Assembly (NCBI GenBank): GCA_030066795.1
Contig: JASJAW010000020.1
Coordinates: 1-62,779, forward strand
Reading direction: 5' to 3'
Source: Dinoroseobacter sp.
GTDB lineage: Bacteria; Pseudomonadota; Alphaproteobacteria; Rhodobacterales; Rhodobacteraceae
Length of the DNA: 62,779 bases
Each line of letters begins with the position of its first letter. The first letter of the stretch is position 1. The notes beneath the pieces were generated by a model. The model did not search any database, was not told the origin of the DNA, and saw only the letters and a list, made by a program, of their open reading frames with translations. The position numbers and the translations under genes were made by a program. Shown here piece by piece: positions 17,181 to 25,782 of this stretch.

Positions 17181-18092
17181 TCAGCCCTCTTCCTGAATCT
17201 GCCGGGCCAGTCGTGCGGCACGAGCTTCCTGGAGCCGGGTAATGGCAAACATCGCCAGCGTCAGCACAAGCAAGAGGATCAACAGGTAGTTGGACATTGC
17301 CGCCGCGGTTCCAAGTTCTCGGAACTCGGTCGCCGTACGTGAGATGCGTAGCGCGACGATCTCCGTAGACAGGCCAGGCCCTCCTTCTGTCATCACGAGG
17401 ATCACTTCAAGTACTTTGAATGCATCAATCAACCGAAGAAGTGCTGTGACGATCAGCACCGGCATCATGAGTGGCAGCTTGATGTACCAGATCTGCTGCC
17501 ATGCTGTCGCTCCATCGATACGTGCCGCCTCGAGTGCGGAGCGCGGCAGCGACTGCAAAGCGGCCAGTGACAGGATAAAAATAAACGGAGTCCATTGCCA
17601 GATATCGGCGATGATGACGGACAGAAGGGCATGCTGGCCAAGCCAGTCCACCCCTTCAAACCCCCATGACTTCAGCCATCTGTTAAAGGTTCCGACCGTC
17701 GGGTGATACATGTACCGCCACATAAGGCCGACAACCACCGGGGCTATCATCATCGGGAGGATAAACAGCGTCCGCAGAACCGACATGCCGCGGATGTTTC
17801 GGTCAAGCAGAAGCGCCAGGCCTACTCCGATAACCAGTTCGGCTGTAACGACAGCAAAGGCAAAAGTCAGAGTGACAGAGAGGCTTTCGCGAAAAGCCGG
17901 ATCGTAGAACAGCGTTATGTAGTTCTTGAAGCCTACAAATTCGGACTCGCCGATGGTCTGGCTCGGGTTCCAATCCCGGAAAGAGCCGTAAATCATATAT
18001 CCCAATGGGTAGAGCAAAGCGACGGCCATTATGATCGCGGCCGGAGCCATGAACATGTAGGGCGTCAGTTTGTTCAATCTTTGAGAGGTCAC
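17181..18092 (-). CDS. Sugar ABC transporter permease (MalF-like)
   Basis: This is the first permease of the CUT1-type importer, with six membrane segments starting at PYMFMAPAAIIMAVALLYPL. The ATPase-contact loop reads LEAARIDGATAWQQIWYIKLPL, and the segment TEGGPGLSTEIVALRISRTA is typical of the family. I chose the GTG at 18092, which has GGAG upstream and puts the first membrane segment about 10 residues in; a GTG at 18140 would add 16 residues. It lies 63 bases after the binding-protein gene, a gap that holds a hairpin, and its stop is just before the MalG-like start. Confidence 0.9.
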   Translation of the reverse strand: MTSQRLNKLTPYMFMAPAAIIMAVALLYPLGYMIYGSFRDWNPSQTIGESEFVGFKNYITLFYDPAFRESLSVTLTFAFAVVTAELVIGVGLALLLDRNIRGMSVLRTLFILPMMIAPVVVGLMWRYMYHPTVGTFNRWLKSWGFEGVDWLGQHALLSVIIADIWQWTPFIFILSLAALQSLPRSALEAARIDGATAWQQIWYIKLPLMMPVLIVTALLRLIDAFKVLEVILVMTEGGPGLSTEIVALRISRTATEFRELGTAAAMSNYLLILLLVLTLAMFAITRLQEARAARLARQIQEEG

Positions 18093-18117
18093 GGTCGTCG
18101 CTCCGTCAGGGGAATGC

Positions 18118-18138
18118 GGCCCGGGCTGTGCCCAGGCC
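18118..18138 (-). other. Hairpin between binding-protein and permease genes
   Basis: Nine-base arms (GGCCCGGGC and GCCCAGGCC on the plus strand) flank TGT, with one G-U pair in the minus-strand RNA. There is no T-run. Such hairpins after binding-protein genes commonly protect that part of the message and lower downstream expression. The frcB-frcC gap has a similar structure. Confidence 0.5.
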
Positions 18139-18155
18139 ACACTGGGAGGGAGGGA

Positions 18156-19484
18156 TTACTGCCAGGTGTAGTACCCAGCTTCCTCCATGACCGCCTGCGT
18201 CCGCTCAGCTACGCCGTCCAGCGCTTCCTGAATGTCGAGGTCTTCGGTCAAGACTTTAGACAGTGTCGTGCCAAGATCCGCGTTGATCTTACCCCAAACA
18301 GGGATGATCGGGCGCCAATCCGGATCGGCATGCTGAAGCGCTTCGCCGAACGTGGCCATGTGCGGGAACTTTTCGTTCACTTCAGCATCGGCGTGGGTCG
18401 AGAACCGCGATGGGTTGCCGCCTGCCATCGCCACCAGCTTGTCGCCCTCTTTCGATGTCAGCCATTGCATCAGAAGGAATGCGGCTTCCTTGTTTTCTGC
18501 GTTTGCCGGAATACCGATGCCGAAACCACCGGTTTGCGAACCACGACGCACGCCCATCGGGTGCATGGCCCAGCCCACCTTGCCCACAACCTGCGATTTG
18601 CTTGGATCGTTGATCTGGCCGGCGACAACCGTGGTGTCGAGGAACATCGCCGTATCGCCATTCAAAAAGCTGCCCAGAGCTTCACCGAAGCCAAAGCTGG
18701 CAGCGCCCTCAGGGCCGCAGTCCACGATTGTCTTAAGGGCATTTGCTGCCTGAACACCGGCTTCGTTGTTGACGATCGGGTTCCACTGATCGTCAAAGAC
18801 CCTGCCGCCAAGCGGCGCGAGGTGCAACAGGAAGGCGTGGCTCGCGTGGTGTCCAGAGGCTGCGCGGGATGACAAGCCGCCCATGCCCGGCTCCAGTTCC
18901 GGAATCTTACAGGCGATCTCGAGCATCTCTTCGTAGGTTTCCGGAACTTCCAGCCCATGCTTTTCGAAGATGTCTGTGCGATAGCCAAGGATCGAAGTTT
19001 CTGAACCGTAGGGGATGCCGAAAAGCGACCCGGTTTTCCCTTCCAGATATCCCTTGTTCCCGCCGGCAAAGCCGATGTTGTAGACGTAGCCATCAATCAG
19101 GTCGTCTGCGTCATAGCTGGGGTCAGCCAGCTTCGGGTTCATGAAGTACTTGGCAAGGTTTTCGAGCTGGTCTGCATACACATAATCTGCTTTTGAAAAA
19201 ACCACATATGCTATGAGGTCATACTCGCCTTCATCTTGCGCCAGCTCGAGCGTTTGACGTTCCCGCATTTTGAGGTAGGGCAGCTGGTCAACTTCGACTT
19301 CGATGCCGGTCTGTTTGGTGAACTCCGGCAAAATCTTCATCACCGCATCGAAATGCGGGTGCGCTGGGAAGTTTACGATAAGCGTTTGGCCTTCATATTC
19401 ATCGTATGGGCCCGCGACTGCCGCTGTGGTCAGTGCAATTGCCGACACAGCGCCGACAGAAGCCCGTTTCAGTGATTTTAGCAT
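18156..19484 (-). CDS. Extracellular sugar-binding protein of CUT1 ABC transporter
   Basis: This periplasmic receptor delivers the substrate to the MalF/MalG-like permeases. It starts at the ATG at 19484 with a strong GGGAGGAG site and a signal peptide (MLKSLKRASVGAVSAIALTT, then AAVAGP). Family 1 binding-protein features include FPAHPHFDAVMKILPEFTKQ, GIPYGSETSILGYRTDIFEK, FLNGDTAMFLDTT and FLLMQWLTSKEGDKLVA. About 442 residues is normal for the family. It follows the ATPase gene by 32 bases in the operon. The substrate is not evident; the linked aldolases and FGGY kinase suggest a sugar or polyol. Confidence 0.9.
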   Translation of the reverse strand: MLKSLKRASVGAVSAIALTTAAVAGPYDEYEGQTLIVNFPAHPHFDAVMKILPEFTKQTGIEVEVDQLPYLKMRERQTLELAQDEGEYDLIAYVVFSKADYVYADQLENLAKYFMNPKLADPSYDADDLIDGYVYNIGFAGGNKGYLEGKTGSLFGIPYGSETSILGYRTDIFEKHGLEVPETYEEMLEIACKIPELEPGMGGLSSRAASGHHASHAFLLHLAPLGGRVFDDQWNPIVNNEAGVQAANALKTIVDCGPEGAASFGFGEALGSFLNGDTAMFLDTTVVAGQINDPSKSQVVGKVGWAMHPMGVRRGSQTGGFGIGIPANAENKEAAFLLMQWLTSKEGDKLVAMAGGNPSRFSTHADAEVNEKFPHMATFGEALQHADPDWRPIIPVWGKINADLGTTLSKVLTEDLDIQEALDGVAERTQAVMEEAGYYTWQ

Positions 19485-19516
19485 TTGTTCTCCTCCCAAT
19501 TGCTAAATCGTGGACG

Positions 19517-20602
19517 CTAAAGCGCCATTTCTGTTTTTGGGTCGAATAAATGGATGCCTTCAGGTCGGAGTGCGAACCGTAATGTTTCGCCCAATGCAAT
19601 CGGTGTCTCCGATTTCAACTCAACCGTGATATCCGTGCTGCCGCACTCACATAGCAGTACAGATTGAGCGCCGACATACTCAGAGACTTTGACCCGGAGA
19701 TCGAAGGCTTCAGCATCTGGTGCCTCTGAATTGTAATTGAGATCGCTCGGGCGCACCCCCAGGATCACGCTCGTTTGGCTGGTAGGGAGTCGCGCAGCGG
19801 TGTCAGCCGGAATGGCGACCTTGAACGCCGCCCCTTGTGCCATAAGCATATCGTCCTCGCGCACCAGCGTGGCACCGAGGAAATTCATTGGCGGCGATCC
19901 GAGGAACCCCGCGACGAACTTGTTTGCAGGCCGCTTAAACAGTTCCTCCGGCGTGCCCTGTTGCTGGATATATCCACCGTTCATAACCACGATCCGATCT
20001 GCCAAGGTCATGGCTTCGATCTGGTCATGCGTCACATAGATCATGTTCTTCTGGACACGCTGGCGCATGATGGCGAGTTCCGCGCGCATCTGCCCGCGCA
20101 GCTTTGCGTCGAGGTTCGATAGAGGCTCATCGAACAGGAAAATCTCGCTGTCTTTCGCCAAAGCCCGTGCCATTGCGACGCGTTGCCGTTGACCGCCAGA
20201 CAGAGCCCCGGGTTTGCGCGCCAGAAAATCGCTTAACCCAACCAATTCGGCTACCTCGCGCACTTTCGCATCGATCTCGGCTCTTGGCCGTTTCTGAAGT
20301 CTCAGCGCAAAGGAGATATTGGAGGCGACATCCATGTGCGGATAGAGCGCGTAGTCCTGAAAAACCATCGCAAGCCCCCGATCCTTTGGGTCGAGGTCCT
20401 TTACCGGTCTGCCGTCAATGTAGATCTCGCCATCCGAAACGGTCTCAAGCCCGGCGATCATGCGCAACGTCGTTGACTTCCCGCATCCGGACGGTCCGAC
20501 CAGGACGGTAAACTCGTTCTCTGCCATGTCGAGTTCGATGCCGTGCAGGACCTGCACCGCGCCATATCGCTTGACGAGATTGTCCAGGCGTATTTGAGGC
20601 AT
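19517..20602 (-). CDS. Sugar ABC transporter ATP-binding protein (UgpC/MalK type)
   Basis: This cytoplasmic ATPase powers the importer. The Walker A motif is GPSGCGKST, the Q-loop is VFQDYALYPHM, the signature is LSGGQRQRVAMARAL, Walker B is IFLFDEPLSNLDAKLR, and the switch histidine is in YVTHDQIEAM. The C-terminal TOBE region has LGVRPSDL and ALRPEGIHLFDPKT. The ATG at 20602 (MPQIRLDNLVKRYG) is chosen; the longer open frame runs through the promoter and operator. It is the first gene of the leftward arm. A GntR-type palindrome at 20632-20641 lies just upstream, so repression by the neighbouring GntR regulator is likely. Confidence 0.93.
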   Translation of the reverse strand: MPQIRLDNLVKRYGAVQVLHGIELDMAENEFTVLVGPSGCGKSTTLRMIAGLETVSDGEIYIDGRPVKDLDPKDRGLAMVFQDYALYPHMDVASNISFALRLQKRPRAEIDAKVREVAELVGLSDFLARKPGALSGGQRQRVAMARALAKDSEIFLFDEPLSNLDAKLRGQMRAELAIMRQRVQKNMIYVTHDQIEAMTLADRIVVMNGGYIQQQGTPEELFKRPANKFVAGFLGSPPMNFLGATLVREDDMLMAQGAAFKVAIPADTAARLPTSQTSVILGVRPSDLNYNSEAPDAEAFDLRVKVSEYVGAQSVLLCECGSTDITVELKSETPIALGETLRFALRPEGIHLFDPKTEMAL

Positions 20603-20631
20603 AGAATCCCTGTCCGTTTTTTTTGAGTAGA

Positions 20632-20641
20632 TTGTATACAA
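20632..20641. promoter_or_regulatory. GntR/FCD operator, left arm of sugar regulon
   Basis: TTGTATACAA is a perfect 10-base palindrome of the form bound by GntR/FCD regulators. It lies 30 bases before the ATPase start and 78 bases before the GntR gene start, so it can serve both directions. An AT-rich half-site (TATACAAAA) follows about 15 bases further on. Confidence 0.75.
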
Positions 20642-20718
20642 ACCATAATGTAAATATACAAAATAGTCATTCTCGTGGCGGCGAGCAAAGCTAGAGTGCG
20701 CCCAGCAAGGCAAGGCAA

Positions 20719-21378
20719 ATGAACCTTAAAGAAAAAGACGATGCGAACCGGTCCTCGGCGGCCCATAGAATCGAACAAGAGCTTCTGGATGAGATCAGTG
20801 TCGGAGCGCTTGCGCCCGGGCAGCGCCTCGATGAGACAGGCCTTGCGGAAAGGTTTGGGGCGTCCCGTACACCCGTGCGCGAGGCACTCAAGCGGCTAAC
20901 GGCGCAAGGTGTTCTGGTGCAGGGGGAGAAACGCGGCGTTTTCGTAGCCGAGTACTCCCGCGAACAGTTGAGCCAGATCTTCGAGGCCATGCACGAGATT
21001 GAGGCGGCCTGCGCCCGAATTGTGTCGCAACGCCTTAATTTGCTGAGTAGATCAGAGATTGAAGCCGCCCAGAGTGAATGCATTGTTGCTGCAGAGGCCG
21101 GAGACCGCACCGCCTATTTGAAAGCCAACGAAGCCTTTCACCTGGCAATCTATAATGCGACCGGGAACCCGTATATTGCGGAGATCGCGTCTGAGTTCCG
21201 GAGGCGGACAGGCCCGTTTCGCGCCAAAAAATTCGCAAGCGCTGAAGACCTGCTGACGTCTGCCCGTAACCATGAAGAGCTCATCAGCGATATATTCTCG
21301 GAGGACTCTGCGGCAGCGTCCCGGTCCATGCGGGACCACATGACAGCGAGCTTTATAGAGACATTAAAGGCGAATTAG
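20719..21378 (+). CDS. GntR-family transcriptional regulator, FCD (FadR-like) subfamily
   Basis: The N-terminal winged helix (about residues 14-80) shows the GntR pattern LAPGQRLDETGLAERFGASR followed by TPVREALKRLTAQGVL. The C-terminal all-helical FCD domain carries the expected histidines in ANEAFHLAIYNATGN, ARNHEELI and MRDHMTA, which usually hold a metal and bind a carboxylate or sugar-acid ligand. At 219 residues it has normal length. It sits between the two arms of the sugar regulon, and identical TTGTATACAA palindromes lie upstream of the ATPase gene and of the MBL-fold gene. It is therefore most likely a local repressor released by a pathway intermediate. Confidence 0.9.
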   Translation: MNLKEKDDANRSSAAHRIEQELLDEISVGALAPGQRLDETGLAERFGASRTPVREALKRLTAQGVLVQGEKRGVFVAEYSREQLSQIFEAMHEIEAACARIVSQRLNLLSRSEIEAAQSECIVAAEAGDRTAYLKANEAFHLAIYNATGNPYIAEIASEFRRRTGPFRAKKFASAEDLLTSARNHEELISDIFSEDSAAASRSMRDHMTASFIETLKAN

Positions 21379-21427
21379 CCGCGCCGGCGGCAGAGAAAGC
21401 CCCTTGCAAATGTGTGCTTATTGATTT

Positions 21428-21441
21428 CTTTGTATACAAAG
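21428..21441. promoter_or_regulatory. GntR/FCD operator, right arm of sugar regulon
   Basis: CTTTGTATACAAAG is a perfect 14-base palindrome with the same core as the site at 20632-20641. It lies 25 bases before the MBL-fold gene start, a position that would block transcription of the rightward arm. Confidence 0.75.
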
Positions 21442-21465
21442 TGAATCAAGATGACGGAGCGCAGT

Positions 21466-22401
21466 ATGGGCATCGCCGAGACCAAGATCTATCCAATCAA
21501 TACCGGCTGGCTCGAAGCGGACCTGGGAACCTACATATTCTGGAAAGGCCCCGCCGGTAAGAAGTACTGGAACCCCGTCTATTGCTATTACGTGGACACT
21601 GGAGAGCATAAAATCCTTGTCGATACAGGGCTGTGCGACGAGGAGCGCGCCACCAAATACCATCATAAATGCGACAAGCGCGGATGCCTTGAGGTCCATG
21701 AGCATCTTGAGCAGAAACTTGGCGTCCATCCCGATGAAATCGACGCGATCGTCTTTACGCATCTGCATTGGGATCACGTGCAGAACATGAAGAAGTTCAA
21801 GAACGCCCGGTATATTGCGCCCAAGGGCGAGATCGAAATGGCTTACAACCCACTGCCACTTTATTACCGGACCTACGAGTGCGGCATTCTCGATATCGAG
21901 CCGCCCTATGCCGGCTGCGTGTTCGAGGCCGTTGACGATGAAAGCGAGGTTCTGCCTGGGATTACCATGTTCCACACCCCGGGCCATTCCGTCGGCCACA
22001 TGGGTGTAACGGTTGCAACTTCGATGGGCGACATCGTCATTGCCGGGGATGCGATTTTTGTCGAGCGCAACCTCGAGCCGAACCCGTCTGAAAAATGGCG
22101 CTACTGGGTGCCCGCGCGCTTCGTGAATTCGTGGGAGGGGTGGAAATCTGTGGAAGAGATCGACAAACGCGCCGACTACGTTCTGCCGTGCCACGATTAC
22201 GCAGCGAATGCTCGCTCGGACGTCTTTCCCTATGAGGGGATGCCGTTGCGCAAAAGACGCCAGTATATCCCTGGGTTCCAGTTCTATTTCGGCGACATGC
22301 CAGGCGACACAGCAGGCAAAGCAGCGGACGCCATGAAGCCAGAGGACGTGCCGGCCTATTTGGCAGATCTCGTTGATCCCAAGGACATGGCTGAATCGTG
22401 A
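21466..22401 (+). CDS. MBL-fold metallo-hydrolase, N-acyl-homoserine-lactonase-like family
   Basis: This is a metallo-beta-lactamase-fold hydrolase of about 312 residues. The zinc motif FTHLHWDHVQNM, the later histidine in FHTPGHSVGHMG, the bridging Asp in IVIAGDAIF and the final VLPCHDY are all present. The fold includes AiiA-type lactonases. Because it is first in the rightward arm of a sugar regulon, hydrolysis of a sugar lactone is more likely than quorum quenching; this is inference. I chose the ATG at 21466 (MGIAETKIYPINTGW), which has GGAG before it; an ATG at 21451 is also possible. The operator at 21428 lies directly upstream. Confidence 0.82.
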   Translation: MGIAETKIYPINTGWLEADLGTYIFWKGPAGKKYWNPVYCYYVDTGEHKILVDTGLCDEERATKYHHKCDKRGCLEVHEHLEQKLGVHPDEIDAIVFTHLHWDHVQNMKKFKNARYIAPKGEIEMAYNPLPLYYRTYECGILDIEPPYAGCVFEAVDDESEVLPGITMFHTPGHSVGHMGVTVATSMGDIVIAGDAIFVERNLEPNPSEKWRYWVPARFVNSWEGWKSVEEIDKRADYVLPCHDYAANARSDVFPYEGMPLRKRRQYIPGFQFYFGDMPGDTAGKAADAMKPEDVPAYLADLVDPKDMAES

Positions 22402-22405
22402 ACCT

Positions 22406-23248
22406 GTGACTGATTTCATCGAATGCTTGGAGGACGTGGCGCCGCAGTACGACGCCATTGTGTTCGATCAATGGGGGGTTTTGCACAATGGAACGGAGCC
22501 CTACTTAGGCGCACCCAAGGCAATAGCTGCGCTCAACCAAGCGGGTCAGCCTGCCGCCGTTCTGTCGAACTCCGGAAAACGCGCGCAGCCGAACGAGGCA
22601 AGGATCAAAAGCATCGGGTTTTCCAAGGTATGGTTTGACCATGTTATGACCAGCGGCGAAGCGCTTTGGCGGGACATTCAATCTTCGCAGGTACCCCATT
22701 CCACGTTCTTTGCCATTGAACGAGAGAGCGGCGATGCGGTCGCGTGGGCTGAAGGACTGCAGGGTCTTGTATTCACCCCATCTGTTAACACAGCCGAGGC
22801 GGTCTTGCTGATGGGGTTGCCTGACGGGTCTTCCGCTGCTCCCTGGAAGCAAACCCTGGAAACAGCCTTGGAAAACAAGCTGACAGTGTATTGTTCTAAC
22901 CCCGATCGGATCAGTCCGCGCGGTGGCGGGAAAACGGTGATCTCACCCGGTGCACTGGCCCATGACTATCAGGACGCCGGAGGCACGGTCGTCTTTTATG
23001 GTAAACCCCACGCGCCTGTTTTCAAAAGCCTTGAGGCGGCTTTGGGGACCAGCAAAATCCTTATGGTAGGGGATAGTCTCGAGCATGACATCGCCGGTGC
23101 CTATAACGTCGGTTGGGACAACGTGCTCGTCCAGAATGGCCTCTACGCTGACCGGTTTGCATCCGGAGATCGTGTACAGAGCCTGTCTGAACTGTGTGCC
23201 TCCTATGCAGTGCCGCCCCCGACATTCAGCATGAAGGAGCTGTCATGA
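22406..23248 (+). CDS. HAD-superfamily hydrolase, class IIA (TIGR01459-like)
   Basis: The protein resembles class IIA HAD phosphatases (NagD-like). Motif I is FDQWGVLHNG (FDxxGVL), motif II is AVLSNSGKR, the lysine of motif III is in FYGKPHAPVF, and motif IV is ILMVGDSLEHDIAGAYNVGW. The class IIA cap lies between them. At 280 residues it has normal length. The substrate is not known; in this operon it may remove phosphate from a dead-end or overflow sugar phosphate. The GTG at 22406 is 4 bases past the MBL gene stop. Its 3' end overlaps the next start in an ATGA, so the two are translationally coupled. Confidence 0.85.
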   Translation: MTDFIECLEDVAPQYDAIVFDQWGVLHNGTEPYLGAPKAIAALNQAGQPAAVLSNSGKRAQPNEARIKSIGFSKVWFDHVMTSGEALWRDIQSSQVPHSTFFAIERESGDAVAWAEGLQGLVFTPSVNTAEAVLLMGLPDGSSAAPWKQTLETALENKLTVYCSNPDRISPRGGGKTVISPGALAHDYQDAGGTVVFYGKPHAPVFKSLEAALGTSKILMVGDSLEHDIAGAYNVGWDNVLVQNGLYADRFASGDRVQSLSELCASYAVPPPTFSMKELS

Positions 23249-24219
23249 TGGCGCGCTCACACTTGCTTTCACCTGCGTTTCGTGCGCTTTCCGCGCGTCT
23301 CGGCCAGGACCCGTTGCAGGTGCAAGGGCCAGGGGGCAACACATCGATCAAGGACGACACGGTGATGTGGATCAAGGCCTCCGGTACCGAGTTGGCAAAT
23401 GCCGAGAACTCCGAGATCTTTGTCGCTGTTGATCGCAGCGCAGCGCTTGCCGAGGCGCGCGAGGAGGCCGGGGATGGAAGCTGTAAGAGTACAGTTCTGG
23501 ACGCCTCCATCGGCCTGAGGCCGTCTATCGAAACCACCTTTCACGCAGCTTTGTCCCACTCAGTGGTAGTGCATACGCATTCGGTTGCAACGCTTGTTCA
23601 TGCAACCAGCGTACAGGGTCTCGCACTGTTGGAAGCTAAGCTGCAGGGTCTGCCCTATACGATCGTGCCCTACGCCAAACCCGGTCTGCCATTGACCAAG
23701 CAAATTCTGTCAAAATCGGATGCAGAAACGCAGGTAATTATACTTCAGAATCACGGATTGATCTGTTGCGGTGCATCCGTGGAAGAGGTCTCAAATCTCG
23801 TTGCAGAGGTGGAGGCACGCCTGCGCATGCCGGTTCTGGCACAAACCGACAGCGACGTTGACGAAGCGCCGCTGGATGGATTTACATGGAGCGAGGAAAG
23901 CTGGATCGCTTCCGACGCCGTCGCCTGCAAGCGGGTATTGAGCGGCAGCTACTATCCCGACCACGTAGTGTTTCTTGGGCCAGCGCTCCCCATCCTGGAT
24001 CATGACGGTGCACCGCCCGCCGTTGTGCAGAAGGGGCAGGGTATCCTCTTGCGCGACGGGGCCACCTCAAGCCAGACGGCGATGCTTCGGTGTATTTCCG
24101 ATCTTCTGTCGCGTGTCCCGGAAGATTGGACACTCAATGCAATAGGGGCCGAAGCAGAAGCCAGTTTGTTAGACTGGGATGCAGAGAAATACCGGCAAGC
24201 CTTGGCCGAGCGCACATGA
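23245..24219 (+). CDS. Class II aldolase/adducin domain protein (RhaD-like)
   Basis: The protein has about 324 residues, longer than a simple fuculose aldolase, and matches the aldolase half of RhaD-type proteins. It shows LQVQGPGGNTSIKDDTVMWI, IKASGTELANAE, TFHAALSHSVVVHTHSVATL (zinc histidines) and VIILQNHGLICCGASVEEVS (third histidine). The rest, after about residue 215, is a helical segment with LDGFTWSEESWIASDAVA and no second catalytic domain. The start ATG overlaps the HAD gene stop (ATGA), and its own stop overlaps the kinase start in the same way. It probably cleaves the product of the FGGY kinase. Confidence 0.87.
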   Translation: MMARSHLLSPAFRALSARLGQDPLQVQGPGGNTSIKDDTVMWIKASGTELANAENSEIFVAVDRSAALAEAREEAGDGSCKSTVLDASIGLRPSIETTFHAALSHSVVVHTHSVATLVHATSVQGLALLEAKLQGLPYTIVPYAKPGLPLTKQILSKSDAETQVIILQNHGLICCGASVEEVSNLVAEVEARLRMPVLAQTDSDVDEAPLDGFTWSEESWIASDAVACKRVLSGSYYPDHVVFLGPALPILDHDGAPPAVVQKGQGILLRDGATSSQTAMLRCISDLLSRVPEDWTLNAIGAEAEASLLDWDAEKYRQALAERT

Positions 24220-25478
24220 GCCTGCGGGTCGGGATCGATATCGGTACATCGGGCGTACGTGCAGCCGCCATCGATCCCCAAGACCATGTCGTCGCCACTG
24301 CACGCGCCCCGCACCTGCCGCAAGATCCTCAGCAAATCGATGCCGAGAAATGGTGGGACGCAACACAGGCCTGCATCAGGACCCTTGTCGACGCTCTCGC
24401 CAGCGAGGGGCGCAGCGGGCAGGAAGTGACAGGACTGGCGGTCGACGGCACGTCGGGAACGATGCTTTTGACAGACGCAGGTATCCGGCCGATCACGCCA
24501 GCTTTGATGTACAATTCCAAGGGGTTTGAGGTGGAGGCCGGGCGGATCGCGCGTGTTGCCCCACGCACGCATATCACGCAAGGCGCAAACTCAGCACTTG
24601 GGCGGGCCATGCGGTTGGTATCTGTCTCGGAAGGCACGCCCCGCTACCTCATGCATCAGGCCGATTTCATTACGGCCAAGCTCACAAGACGCCCCGGTTT
24701 CTCGGACCAGAACAATGCCCTCAAGACTGGCTTTGATCCCGGGGCCGGAACTTGGCCCGACTGGATGGGAGAGGTTCTCGATCCAGCGCTCTTGCCGCGG
24801 TGCTTGCCGGTCGGCACTCCAATCTCAAGTATTTGCCCGGAAGCTGCGCAAATTTCGGGTCTGTCGCCTGCAACGGTCGTGTATGCCGGGACAACTGACA
24901 GCATTGCCGCGTTTCTTGCATCTGCGCCTCTGGAGGTTGGCATCGCTGTCACCTCGCTCGGTTCCACGCTTGCGGTGAAGGTGCTGAGCGATATGCGTAT
25001 TGATGATCCGGCGATAGGACTCTACTCCCATCGCGTGAAGGACATCTGGCTCGCGGGCGGCGCTTCAAATACTGGCGGCGCTGTTCTGGCCCACTATTTC
25101 ACCGGCGAAGAACTGAACAGGCTTAGCGCCAAAATAGACACCTCGTACGCGACCGGGCTCAACTATTATCCGCTTTTGTCCGCAGGAGAGCGCTTTCCAA
25201 TCAATGACCCCAACCTTGCTCCGCACCTGAGCCCCAGACCGTCAGAGGATCACCTGTTCTTGCAGGGTATGCTCGAAGCCATGGCCCGTATCGAAGCAGA
25301 GTGTTACCGCGCGATCGAGGAACGAGGCGGCCCGTTTCCCAAAACCGTGCTGACCGCAGGGGGCGGGGCAAAAAACGAAAAGTGGACAGCGTTGCGTGCA
25401 GGAGCTCTGGGTCAGACACCGCGCGTTGCCGCTGAACCCGAAGCGAGCGTAGGGGTTGCAAAACTGGCGACGGGGTAG
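24216..25478 (+). CDS. FGGY-family carbohydrate kinase
   Basis: These enzymes phosphorylate ketoses or polyols with ATP. The N-terminus MSLRVGIDIGTSGVRAAAID is the first phosphate loop, followed by GLAVDGTSGTMLLTD. ATVVYAGTTDSIAAFLAS and SLGSTLAVKVLSD form the second lobe, and KTVLTAGGGAKNEKWTALRA is the late adenosine motif. About 420 residues is slightly shorter than xylulokinase or ribulokinase. The ATG at 24216 overlaps the aldolase stop. It is the last gene of the rightward arm. No sugar dehydrogenase or isomerase is in the regulon, so the substrate is probably already a ketose or the oxidising enzyme is elsewhere. Confidence 0.9.
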   Translation: MSLRVGIDIGTSGVRAAAIDPQDHVVATARAPHLPQDPQQIDAEKWWDATQACIRTLVDALASEGRSGQEVTGLAVDGTSGTMLLTDAGIRPITPALMYNSKGFEVEAGRIARVAPRTHITQGANSALGRAMRLVSVSEGTPRYLMHQADFITAKLTRRPGFSDQNNALKTGFDPGAGTWPDWMGEVLDPALLPRCLPVGTPISSICPEAAQISGLSPATVVYAGTTDSIAAFLASAPLEVGIAVTSLGSTLAVKVLSDMRIDDPAIGLYSHRVKDIWLAGGASNTGGAVLAHYFTGEELNRLSAKIDTSYATGLNYYPLLSAGERFPINDPNLAPHLSPRPSEDHLFLQGMLEAMARIEAECYRAIEERGGPFPKTVLTAGGGAKNEKWTALRAGALGQTPRVAAEPEASVGVAKLATG

Positions 25479-25782
25479 GGCAAAAAGCAAGGGAGCGCTT
25501 CGACTGCTTTGTGCTCGTATCGCAGCGTGAGCTATCACTGAGCAACTGTTCAACCTCAAACGCAGGCTCCGCGCTGTGTTCGAATGACCGTCTTTCGCGC
25601 GAAGCGCCCGCCCGACAGCGTCGGTCAAGAACGTCAGGGCCTGTGATTTAGTTGGATCCTGTTTGCCGCGAAGAGTTGATAGAGGCAATGGTGCGCCACC
25701 GGTTGGCGAGGCGCTTGCTTTCACACACAGCTATTTCTGATACGAGATTGCGGATCAAAAAGACACTTCCCGCACCGGACTT
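25479..25782. other. Convergent intergenic region, nothing recognised
   Basis: It lies between the end of the sugar regulon and the end of the ferritin-like gene. No clear terminator hairpin with a T-run was found, and the open frames are without family resemblance. Confidence 0.45.

Noticed and set aside
21466..22401. Quorum-quenching lactonase
   Set aside because: The fold fits, but the gene is first in a sugar regulon under a sugar-type GntR operator, so a sugar-related lactone or ester is more likely.
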